Origin: Pelagibacteraceae bacterium AG-426-G09
GTDB taxonomy: Bacteria > Pseudomonadota > Alphaproteobacteria > Pelagibacterales > Pelagibacteraceae
Length of the DNA stretch: 64,000 nucleotides
NCBI GenBank assembly: GCA_003210075.1
Contig: QCNR01000001.1
Span: 62,001 to 126,000 of the forward strand
Reading direction: 5' to 3'
Below the pieces are notes generated by a model that was given only the letters and a program-made list of their open reading frames with translations, ran no database searches and was not told the DNA's origin. The position numbers and the translations under genes are program-made. Shown in pieces: positions 22,247-30,244 of the stretch (positions are counted from its first letter, which is position 1; every line of letters starts with the position of its first letter).

Positions 22247-23172
22247 TTTTTTTTATAAGTAGCTGAATTGATTTGATGTTTACTGTCTAATTTAAAAATA
22301 ATCGAGGCATATTTTGGCGCGTCTTTAAACATATTTTGAGTAATTCTTTGGTAAGTTTGCATAAAATTAATTACATCGCCTTTACTCATAATTTTAAGGT
22401 TCTTTTTCTTTTTAGAATTAATCCATAATTTCTTTTCCTGCTTTATCCTCCATTGTTGAAGGATTTTAAAATTTTTTGCTTTTAAATAAATTAAAGAATT
22501 TAATTGAGAAAATATTTTTTTATATTCTCTCTTCAGTTTTAAATTAACAAACTTTCTCCATTTCAAATTATAATCTTTAGTTCTTTCTAATGAGTTAATT
22601 GGTTTTTTAATTCTAGATATGCTTTGAGCTCTTGCACCAACACACCAACCTTCTAAAATAACAACATCTGGTTTTGAATTAACTTTATACCATTTATTTT
22701 TTGAAAATCTATCATCTACAGATTTATCAAAATTTGGAACCTTAATTTTTTTAAATTTATTTTTTTTAACTGATTTTAAAAATTTTAAAATTATTTTAGC
22801 ATCATGTGTGCCAGGAACACCTCGCGTCATTAGTAAGGGATGTATTTTTTTTGACAGATTTAGTCTTTCTTTCCTTGTTTTGTAAAAATCGTCTATTGAA
22901 ATCTTAAATACATTTAAATTAAAATATTTTTTAAGTATAATTGTAACAATCGATGTCACTGTAGTTTTGCCAGTTCCTTGTCCACCTGCTAGACCTAAAA
23001 TAAAAGTTTTTTTATTTTTAACTTTTGAGTGTATCCAAAAACAAAAAGGAATTAAAAATTTCTTTAACATCCTATCTTTGTTTTTAAATTTATTTTCTTT
23101 TGTTTCTTGCGAAAAGATAAATTTAAAACAATTAGATTTTACTTTTTTGTAGCAGTCTTCAACAGATTTCAT
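22243..23172 (-). CDS. P-loop kinase resembling plant/cyanobacterial-type D-glycerate 3-kinase
   Basis: FILGLAGGQGTGKTTVTSIVTIILKK...ISIDDFYKTRKERLNL...HPLLMTRGVPGTHDAKI...PDVVILEGWCVGAR. Confidence 0.75.
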   Translation of the reverse strand: MKSVEDCYKKVKSNCFKFIFSQETKENKFKNKDRMLKKFLIPFCFWIHSKVKNKKTFILGLAGGQGTGKTTVTSIVTIILKKYFNLNVFKISIDDFYKTRKERLNLSKKIHPLLMTRGVPGTHDAKIILKFLKSVKKNKFKKIKVPNFDKSVDDRFSKNKWYKVNSKPDVVILEGWCVGARAQSISRIKKPINSLERTKDYNLKWRKFVNLKLKREYKKIFSQLNSLIYLKAKNFKILQQWRIKQEKKLWINSKKKKNLKIMSKGDVINFMQTYQRITQNMFKDAPKYASIIFKLDSKHQINSATYKKK

Positions 23173-23179
23173 AATTAGA

Positions 23180-23545
23180 TTATTTTTTTTGATCTAGTGG
23201 ATGATTGTTGCCATCGTTTACTGAAACATTTTCATACTCAAACGGATCAACTCCTTCAATACAAGCTATATTAATCATGTGAAGTTTTGGATTAATTCTT
23301 GGTCTAGTGTGTGTGAAGATTCCACATATTGAGCAAAAATAATGCTTAGCTGTATTTGTGTGGTATTGATATAAAGTTAATTTATCTTCACCTTTTATAA
23401 TTTTCATATCATTTTCACCAATTGGTGACATCACATATCCTTTTCTTTTACATATTGAACAATTACACCTTATTACCTTTTCAAATTTTTCAGGCACATT
23501 AACCTCAGCCTCTACTACTCCACAATGACATGATAATTTTTTCAT
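23180..23545 (-). CDS. GFA family protein (glutathione-dependent formaldehyde-activating enzyme-like)
   Basis: CHCGVVEAEV...RCNCSICKRKG...HYFCSICGIFTHTRPR cysteine pattern. Confidence 0.88.
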   Translation of the reverse strand: MKKLSCHCGVVEAEVNVPEKFEKVIRCNCSICKRKGYVMSPIGENDMKIIKGEDKLTLYQYHTNTAKHYFCSICGIFTHTRPRINPKLHMINIACIEGVDPFEYENVSVNDGNNHPLDQKK

Positions 23546-23554
23546 AGTTTCTCC

Positions 23555-24112
23555 TTATATTTTTCTTTCAATTTCAAACATTACTTCATTTCTTCGCAAC
23601 ATGGGTAAAGTAAATGGTGAATTGTAAGTTGCCCTTATAGGTGGGCTCAATATTGTTATTTCGTCTTCTTTTAATTGATTTTCCAAAATTTCTTTATGTT
23701 TAAAAAAATTTTTGTCAGATGCTCGTCCAGAATAAGTAATAGTAGCAAAATAACCACCTTTCATATTTAAAACTTTTACCTCTGAGTTAGATGGAATTGG
23801 CGTGTTATTTTCATCAAATTCTGATGGTAAATAAAATTGCATTGTCATATTGCCATTTTTTTCTATTTGAGTAACAGGTGCTGTCATTTTAATTTCTTGA
23901 TTTTTTTCATTGCTTCCGGAAATGTAATTAAATAATTTTCTAAAACTACTATTTTGATTAGAGGTTACTGTTTCAATAACCAAACGATCAGAATATTTTC
24001 TAATTTCATAAACTTCATTTACATCTATTGTCTCATATTTAAGTTGCTCAGTTGCCATAGAATTGGAAGTTATAATTAAATTAAAGATAATAATTGATAA
24101 AATTTTTTTCAT
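23555..24112 (-). CDS. SOUL family heme-binding protein
   Basis: LKYETIDVNEVYEIRKYSDRLVIETV...FRKLFNYISGSNEKNQEIKMTAPVTQ. Confidence 0.9.
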   Translation of the reverse strand: MKKILSIIIFNLIITSNSMATEQLKYETIDVNEVYEIRKYSDRLVIETVTSNQNSSFRKLFNYISGSNEKNQEIKMTAPVTQIEKNGNMTMQFYLPSEFDENNTPIPSNSEVKVLNMKGGYFATITYSGRASDKNFFKHKEILENQLKEDEITILSPPIRATYNSPFTLPMLRRNEVMFEIERKI

Positions 24113-24142
24113 TTTAATATGTTTTTAAACTACCTTTGGTTT

Positions 24143-24250
24143 AAGTTATCCACAATAGCACAATATGTAGTTTCAATGTTCACGTTTTGATTCACTTTTG
24201 ATTCACTTACAGACTCAAAATACAACCTAATTGACACTAGTGGATAACTT
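24143..24250. repeat. 11-bp perfect inverted repeat (AAGTTATCCAC / GTGGATAACTT) flanking a tandem 11-bp direct repeat (TTTTGATTCAC x2)
   Basis: Arms 24143-24153 and 24240-24250; direct repeats 24185-24195 and 24196-24206; left arm plus A gives a consensus DnaA box TTATCCACA. Confidence 0.7.
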
Positions 24251-24257
24251 CTATAAT
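24231..24257 (+). promoter_or_regulatory. Candidate sigma70-type promoter of umuDC
   Basis: TTGACA (24231-24236), 15-nt spacer, TATAAT (24252-24257). Confidence 0.55.
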
Positions 24258-24266
24258 AATATATGA

Positions 24267-24281
24267 GAACAAAATAAGAAC
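24267..24281 (+). promoter_or_regulatory. LexA/SOS box of umuDC
   Basis: GAACAAAATAAGAAC = GAAC-N7-GAAC, perfect match to the alphaproteobacterial SOS box (GTTC-N7-GTTC complement), just downstream of the -10 and 4 nt before the ATG. Confidence 0.8.
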
Positions 24282-24285
24282 ATTT

Positions 24286-24681
24286 ATGAAACTAACAATA
24301 CCATACTATTTACATAAGGCTGGCGCGGGTTTTCCGTCTCCCGCAACGGACTATATTGAGGAAGATATAGATCTAAATGTTCATTTAATAAAAAATGTTC
24401 CGGCGACCTTCATTATTAGAGTTCAAGGAAAGTCAATGGTGGATGTGGGAATTAATGATGGTGATTTGCTGGTAGTTGATAAAAGTTTAACACCAAGAGA
24501 ATTTTCAACTGTTATTGCAAATGTTCATGATGAACTTGTGGTTAAAACATTGGTCCAAGAAAGAGACAAAAAATTTTTAACATCAGGTTCTAAAAACTTT
24601 GATGATCGAATTTTAATTAATGAAGAAGAAGATATTTTTATATGGGGAGTAGTTACTTATGTCATCCACTCAGTATACTAA
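24286..24681 (+). CDS. umuD: UmuD-like S24 (LexA-type) autoprotease, Pol V subunit
   Basis: FPSPATDYIEEDIDLNVHLIKNVPATFIIRVQGKSMVDVGINDGDLLVVDKS; overlaps umuC. Confidence 0.93.
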   Translation: MKLTIPYYLHKAGAGFPSPATDYIEEDIDLNVHLIKNVPATFIIRVQGKSMVDVGINDGDLLVVDKSLTPREFSTVIANVHDELVVKTLVQERDKKFLTSGSKNFDDRILINEEEDIFIWGVVTYVIHSVY

Positions 24682-25936
24682 AAAAATAGCACTAGTTGAT
24701 TGTAATTCTTTTTATGTTTCTTGTGAAAGATTATTCAATCCTAAAATAAGAAAAAAACCTGTTGTTGTTTTGTCTAATAACGATGGCTGCATAATATCAA
24801 GATCTAACGAGGCAAAAGCTTTGGGTATTAAAATGGGCGAGCCTTATTTTAAAGGAAAAGATATTATCATAAAAAATAATGTACAAGTTTTTTCATCTAA
24901 CTATTCATTATATGGGGACATCTCAAGAAGAGTTATGAGAACTCTCAAAAGATTTAATTCTGATATTGAAATTTATTCAATTGATGAAGCTTTTTTAGAT
25001 TTATCTAATTTTACTGATCAAGAAGTTGAAAAAGTAGGAAAAGAGATTAGGGCTACAGTTTTACAATGGACGGGTATACCAACTAGTATCGGAATTGCTA
25101 AAACGAAAACCTTAAGTAAAGTTGCAAACCATATCGCAAAGAAAACACAATCAGGTGTGACTAGTTTAATTGGAATTGAAAATATTGATCCAATTTTAGA
25201 GAAAGTAGAAATTAACGATGTTTGGGGAGTTGGAAAGCAATTAACTAAATTTTATCAAAAAAATGGAATTTATAATGCTAAACAACTTAAGAATAAATCT
25301 AATACGTGGATTAAAAAGAGTTCAAATGTTTTAAGTTCAAGAACTGCAATGGAGCTTCGTGGAATTCCTTGTATTGATTTAGAAACCACAACATCAAAAA
25401 GAAAAAGTTGCGTTGTATCTAGATCGTTTGGAAAAAGAGTTGAAAAATTTCAAGAACTAAGGGAAGCGGTTGCAAATTATTGTTTGAATGCGTCTGAAAA
25501 AATTAGATCAGAGTCTTTAGTTGCTAAAGCAATTACAGTTTTTGTCAGAACAAGTCCATTTCAAAGAAACTTTGGTTACTATTCAAATTCAAAAACAGTT
25601 GATTTTCCAATTGCAACAAATAATAGTATTGAAACTGTTAAAGTTGCAATGTCAATTTTAGATAGTATTTTTAAAAATGGATACCGTTATCAAAAAGCAG
25701 GCGTGATGCTTACAGGTTTATCAAATGCCGAGGGTAAGAAAAATTTATTTTCATCTGAAAAAGATGAAAAGATAAATAGTTTAATGAGATCTATTGATAA
25801 TACTAATTATAGATATGGAAGATCAACCTTAAGTCTTGCAAGTGCAGGTGTTCAAAAAAGATGGAACATGCGAAGACAATATTCTTCTAAAATAGATACT
25901 GCTGATTTTTATTTTCTGCCAACAATTAGAACTTAA
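24659..25936 (+). CDS. umuC: DNA polymerase V subunit UmuC (Y-family)
   Basis: IALVDCNSFYVSCERLFNPKIRKKPVVVLSNNDGCIISRSNEAKALGIKMGEPYF...IEIYSIDEAFLDLS. Confidence 0.97.
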   Translation: MSSTQYTKKIALVDCNSFYVSCERLFNPKIRKKPVVVLSNNDGCIISRSNEAKALGIKMGEPYFKGKDIIIKNNVQVFSSNYSLYGDISRRVMRTLKRFNSDIEIYSIDEAFLDLSNFTDQEVEKVGKEIRATVLQWTGIPTSIGIAKTKTLSKVANHIAKKTQSGVTSLIGIENIDPILEKVEINDVWGVGKQLTKFYQKNGIYNAKQLKNKSNTWIKKSSNVLSSRTAMELRGIPCIDLETTTSKRKSCVVSRSFGKRVEKFQELREAVANYCLNASEKIRSESLVAKAITVFVRTSPFQRNFGYYSNSKTVDFPIATNNSIETVKVAMSILDSIFKNGYRYQKAGVMLTGLSNAEGKKNLFSSEKDEKINSLMRSIDNTNYRYGRSTLSLASAGVQKRWNMRRQYSSKIDTADFYFLPTIRT

Positions 25937-25937
25937 T

Positions 25938-27179
25938 TTATTGACCAAAAGCAACCTGACTTGAGTAATGAACATAACAGCCTTCTTTGTTTTTATTAGT
26001 GCACTCTTTCATGGCTTTTTCGGTTAATTTATTTTTATCAAAGCCTCTTAATTTAATTAAAACATCTTTATCAATTTTATTTTTTACAATAACCACATAT
26101 TCCTGAGGGTTATGCCTGAATACACTGTAGGGTCTAGTCAAATCATTCGATTGGCCCTCTAAATCTTCACATGAATAACCTAGTCGTTCTAATTTAAGTT
26201 CTTCGCACTTTTTTTTAGCCCATATTTCATCGTAAAACATAATGGTTGGCGTATCTTTCATTTGCTGCAATGTCCCAGTTTTTCCTTTAAAGGTCTTTGC
26301 TTCTTTACTTTGATAGATGCCAAATTGCATAACTGTTAAGCCAACATCCCACATGGACTGACCTTCATAGTGTAATTTTTTTTTTCCATTAAGAAATACT
26401 TCAATCATGCCTTTATTTTTTTTATCATCAGATGAACGTTTGTCCCAATTTGCATGTATTACTAAATCAGTCCATTTACCTAAACTATCCTCTAACTCAT
26501 CAGGACTCATAATCAAATAATCAAGTGCCGCTTTTTCACAATAATTTATTTTTTGTTTAACACTTCCTCCGCAAGCATTTTCTGTATCTTCGTAAACTCC
26601 CTCTGAAGTACTAATTTTAGCCATCAAACCCTCTCTAGGAAAAATTTCTAAATGAAATGGAGGGTGATATGGCCCTTCACTTGAGTGAAATTGAAATACC
26701 GATTGTTTGCGATAAAATTTGTGTTCTTTTGGAAAATAAAAAGAGGCAGTATACCAGTAATCTTGTTTGTGCTTAAATCCTAGGCTTAATTTTTTATTAT
26801 GGCCTTGTCCTAATTCAACTCGATGATGGGGCGTTGGTCTAATACAATCTCTTTCCTTGCCATCCATATATAAAAAACCACAATCATCATAATGAAGTTC
26901 AAATCTTATAGCTGTATCACCAAATCTCACTGGTGACCCATCTGTAGAACTTACAACTTTAATTCCATATCTTGTCCAACCATAATTTTTTTTTACAGAA
27001 TGTTTAAAAGCTTCAATTTTTGTAATGGGTTTAAGTTTAATTCCTTGAATAGTGGTATCCTTTTTGTTTAAACCTAAATTATAACTTTCACTTTTATATA
27101 CCATTTTTTTAATCTCTTCTTGGTTTGCAAATACATTGTTAGTGAAAAGGATTAAAAGTAAAATTAGAATTTTTTTCAT
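25938..27179 (-). CDS. Secreted heparin-lyase-I-like / polysaccharide-lyase jellyroll protein (paralog A)
   Basis: 413 aa, signal peptide; TAIRFELHYDDCG...HHRVELGQG...YWYTASFYFP...WTDLVIHANWD...EVFLNGKK...MQFGIYQ...IMFYDEIW. Confidence 0.65.
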   Translation of the reverse strand: MKKILILLLILFTNNVFANQEEIKKMVYKSESYNLGLNKKDTTIQGIKLKPITKIEAFKHSVKKNYGWTRYGIKVVSSTDGSPVRFGDTAIRFELHYDDCGFLYMDGKERDCIRPTPHHRVELGQGHNKKLSLGFKHKQDYWYTASFYFPKEHKFYRKQSVFQFHSSEGPYHPPFHLEIFPREGLMAKISTSEGVYEDTENACGGSVKQKINYCEKAALDYLIMSPDELEDSLGKWTDLVIHANWDKRSSDDKKNKGMIEVFLNGKKKLHYEGQSMWDVGLTVMQFGIYQSKEAKTFKGKTGTLQQMKDTPTIMFYDEIWAKKKCEELKLERLGYSCEDLEGQSNDLTRPYSVFRHNPQEYVVIVKNKIDKDVLIKLRGFDKNKLTEKAMKECTNKNKEGCYVHYSSQVAFGQ

Positions 27180-27181
27180 TA

Positions 27182-28018
27182 TTATTTTGAAAACTTTTCA
27201 TCTTTTTTAGGTTTTCTAAATATAATGCTATCCAAATATACTCTTTGATCTGGTAAACTTTCCCAATCAGAATTCCAATAACCAATAGTACGATGTCTAT
27301 AAATTCCAAATTTCATATAACCACCTGTACAAGTGTCAGCTAAAGTTTTTATATTTTTAAGATCAGCTATAACTTCATTATTTTTATAAATTTTAAATCT
27401 TCCAGTTTCGTCAAGCTTCCAAAGAACATGAAATTTTAAGTGTGTCCACTTACCCTTTAAGTCTTCAATCTTTCCTATAATAACAGGCTCTGATGAATAA
27501 GCCGCTTTACTCGCCCAACTGTAATAATGTTCGCCTTTATATTTGAAATCTTGAGCCCAAAAATGACAACAACTATGACACCCTTTAGCTTTGTTATCGG
27601 TATGCATTTGACCGATTATAACTACTGCGCCTTTCTCTAAAGGTTCGTAACTTTCATCAAAGTATACTGCATATTCAAAAATATGTTCTTTATTTTTTAG
27701 TTTCATTTCGCCAAGGTGTATTTCTTGTCTACTTCTATTACCCTTGCCATCACATTGAATTTGGGTTGTTTGTGCTTTTCCTTTTCCACAACCAGCATCT
27801 TCTCTATTAACGGTGACTTGAATACTTGTTTTCCCCTCATAAACTGGGAAACCATCCGAAGCTTTTACTTCTTTTATTCTATTTACCTTTTTCTCTGACA
27901 TAGAAAGAAATTGCTTCTTATATCCCTTTATATCTTTGAAGTTTGTTTTATGGTTGTCAGAAAATGCTATTCCAGAAAATACAAACAATATTGAAATAGT
28001 GAGTAAAATTTTTTTCAT
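27182..28018 (-). CDS. Secreted heparin-lyase-I-like / polysaccharide-lyase jellyroll protein (paralog B)
   Basis: 278 aa, signal peptide; RSRQEIHLGE...EYAVYFDESYEP...WTHLKFHVLW...FKIYKNNEVI...MKFGIYRH...VYLDSIIFRK. Confidence 0.62.
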   Translation of the reverse strand: MKKILLTISILFVFSGIAFSDNHKTNFKDIKGYKKQFLSMSEKKVNRIKEVKASDGFPVYEGKTSIQVTVNREDAGCGKGKAQTTQIQCDGKGNRSRQEIHLGEMKLKNKEHIFEYAVYFDESYEPLEKGAVVIIGQMHTDNKAKGCHSCCHFWAQDFKYKGEHYYSWASKAAYSSEPVIIGKIEDLKGKWTHLKFHVLWKLDETGRFKIYKNNEVIADLKNIKTLADTCTGGYMKFGIYRHRTIGYWNSDWESLPDQRVYLDSIIFRKPKKDEKFSK

Positions 28019-28851
28019 TATTTTTGAATTAATTTTATAAGCTTTTCTTTGCTCTTTGTTCTAAATAAATTATCGTAATAAACAACTTGTGTTGGATATT
28101 TGCCGTGCACTTTATCCTTCCATCTACTAATCCAGCTATGATAGATACCAAATTTATTAAAAAATCGACCTCCATAACCTGTTCTTCCATCATAATCATT
28201 ATAAAGAACATTATTTACATACATTTTTGAAAATCCTTCTCCAGGCGCTTGTCCCATTTTTGTATGAAATATTATCGTAGTCCACTTATCTTTCATCTCA
28301 TCAATAAAAAGATTTTTGATTATTTTTCCTGAAACATCATGTCCATTTACAGGAAAATATCTAGGTTCCAAAACCCCATTTTTTACTCTCAACATCATCC
28401 TTGGATGTCTTTGTTTATTTGTATTTCCCCACTCGTATATTTGAAAAAGAGAAGTGCTTACAGGTTCAACTGATTTAAAGTCTACTGGCAAATAAATACT
28501 TACAGAAATCCATCTTTCTCCAGTGTACCTGTTGCCTGATGTGGAATATTCACTTCTAGCTCTATCTCCTCCCCCATGTCCAACAACAGCATCTCTGCCA
28601 TTATTTTTGCAATCAGAATAATCTCCGTCTTTATCTCTTCCACAATCTCTTGGTAACAATGTTATCTTCCAAGCTTTTTCACCTAAAGCTGGAGAAGTAA
28701 CAGTTTCCCTAAATTTATAAAGCTCCTTGCCATAAGCGACACTTTTTTTCCATTGTAGATTTGTAATTTCTCTTGCACTGGCTTCTTTAGAAAAATTTGT
28801 ACTTTCTATAATTAACAAACTAAAAACTATTGATACGAAAAATTTTTTCAA
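28018..28851 (-). CDS. Secreted heparin-lyase-I-like / polysaccharide-lyase jellyroll protein (paralog C)
   Basis: 277 aa, signal peptide; RARSEYSTS...WISVSIYLPVDF...WTTIIFHTKM...KMYVNNVLYND...NKFGIYHS...VYYDNLFR. Confidence 0.62.
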   Translation of the reverse strand: MKKFFVSIVFSLLIIESTNFSKEASAREITNLQWKKSVAYGKELYKFRETVTSPALGEKAWKITLLPRDCGRDKDGDYSDCKNNGRDAVVGHGGGDRARSEYSTSGNRYTGERWISVSIYLPVDFKSVEPVSTSLFQIYEWGNTNKQRHPRMMLRVKNGVLEPRYFPVNGHDVSGKIIKNLFIDEMKDKWTTIIFHTKMGQAPGEGFSKMYVNNVLYNDYDGRTGYGGRFFNKFGIYHSWISRWKDKVHGKYPTQVVYYDNLFRTKSKEKLIKLIQK

Positions 28852-30140
28852 TTTATTTGTTTACCTTTTTTGAATGGATCGTGTAGTAGCTTTTTGTGAT
28901 TATATTTATATTTTTTATTATTATAATGGAGAGAATTAACAACCAGTATTCTTGAGTTTTCTACATCAATTAAAATCATATTCCCACCATAGCCGCCCAT
29001 ACCAAATATAATTTTGTCTTTTAATCCTGGAAAATCCATATGAAATTGACCCCCGTATGATTTTGTACGATTAAATAAGGGCTCTTCTTTTTCTTTGCTT
29101 CCTTTTGGTATTCTTCTTTTATAAATTTCTTTTAAATATTTTCCAACACAATTATCATTCTGATAATCATCCATTATAGCTTTTGCAATTCTAAGATAAT
29201 CAAATCTTGTTGCCATTATGTTGGGATGTCCATTTCCCCAATTTTCATTTAAACTAGTGTAGCCATAACGAATGCTATTTTTGATCTTTATTTTATCGTT
29301 GAAAACTTTGCTATAAAATTTGTCATAATCTTCACCAATTTTAAATTTCATATAGTTTAAAATTAACTGAGTGACAAATCCATTGTAATTGTATCTTTCC
29401 TTAGATTTTTTTGTATTTTGGTTGTTAAAGTGATAGCGCATGGTTGTTGCAATATCTGTGTCTTCATATGGGCCTAATTTACTAGTACCATCTTCAAACT
29501 CGTCGATATATTTTTGATCACCAGTATTCATATTTAAAAAATTAATTAATTTTTGATTATGATAAAGAGAATCTTTTATTATAGGCCAGTCATTTACTCT
29601 AGCATCAACTCCATCAATATAACCCTCACATATTGCGTGACCTACTAAATAAGAAGTTACTGACTTACCCATTGACATTGAATAAAATTTTGTTTCATTA
29701 TTCAAAAACTCTCCCAGCATTTCTTTAGGAGAAAGTTCGTCAATTAATACTTCACCATCTTGATAATATAAATAACTAAGGATAGCTTTAGTTTTCATTT
29801 GCTTTTTTACAAATTTATCTTCAATTAAGTTGAATTTAAAATCGTAGGAACTATTTGTCGGTTTAAACTCTTTTAAATGTTGACTTCTATCTCTATATGA
29901 ATATTTCCATAAATAATAAATCAGCGTATCTCTGTTTGGGTTTGAATGATAGGCAATATTAGTAGCTGATAATGCTTTATTTTTTATTTTGATATTTAGA
30001 TTGTGAGATCCTTGCTCATTTAAATATTGATGATGTCCGTTTTCAGAAAGCCACTTATTAAAAAACCAATTTAAATTCTCAGCAAATAGATTGGTTGAAG
30101 TTAATAAGCTTAAAGCAATGATTAGTAATATTTTTTTCAT
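28848..30140 (-). CDS. Secreted serine hydrolase, beta-lactamase/esterase-like
   Basis: 430 aa, signal peptide; FYSMSMGKSVTSYLVGHAICEGYI (SxxK), GGYGGNMILIDVENSRILVVNS. Confidence 0.8.
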   Translation of the reverse strand: MKKILLIIALSLLTSTNLFAENLNWFFNKWLSENGHHQYLNEQGSHNLNIKIKNKALSATNIAYHSNPNRDTLIYYLWKYSYRDRSQHLKEFKPTNSSYDFKFNLIEDKFVKKQMKTKAILSYLYYQDGEVLIDELSPKEMLGEFLNNETKFYSMSMGKSVTSYLVGHAICEGYIDGVDARVNDWPIIKDSLYHNQKLINFLNMNTGDQKYIDEFEDGTSKLGPYEDTDIATTMRYHFNNQNTKKSKERYNYNGFVTQLILNYMKFKIGEDYDKFYSKVFNDKIKIKNSIRYGYTSLNENWGNGHPNIMATRFDYLRIAKAIMDDYQNDNCVGKYLKEIYKRRIPKGSKEKEEPLFNRTKSYGGQFHMDFPGLKDKIIFGMGGYGGNMILIDVENSRILVVNSLHYNNKKYKYNHKKLLHDPFKKGKQIN

Positions 30141-30244
30141 AGATTATGCTCATTTTTTGTTGTCCCTTTTTTTACAAGTGAGCACAACCACACTTAGTAT
30201 AAAAAAATAATATCTTTTTTTTGTTTTTTTTTAAAGATTTAATT

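Noticed and set aside
24113-24285. Chromosomal replication origin (oriC)
   Set aside because: Only one perfect and one imperfect DnaA box, no gene-strand switch at this site, and no typical oriC neighbours; kept only as a regulatory-array finding.
24286-24681. LexA repressor
   Set aside because: Too short and without an N-terminal HTH; S24 peptidase domain overlapping umuC, so UmuD.
30141-30244. Possible sRNA or terminator in the spacer upstream of the serine hydrolase
   Set aside because: Only T-runs and a weak AAGTG/CACTT hairpin; no conserved structure recognisable by eye.
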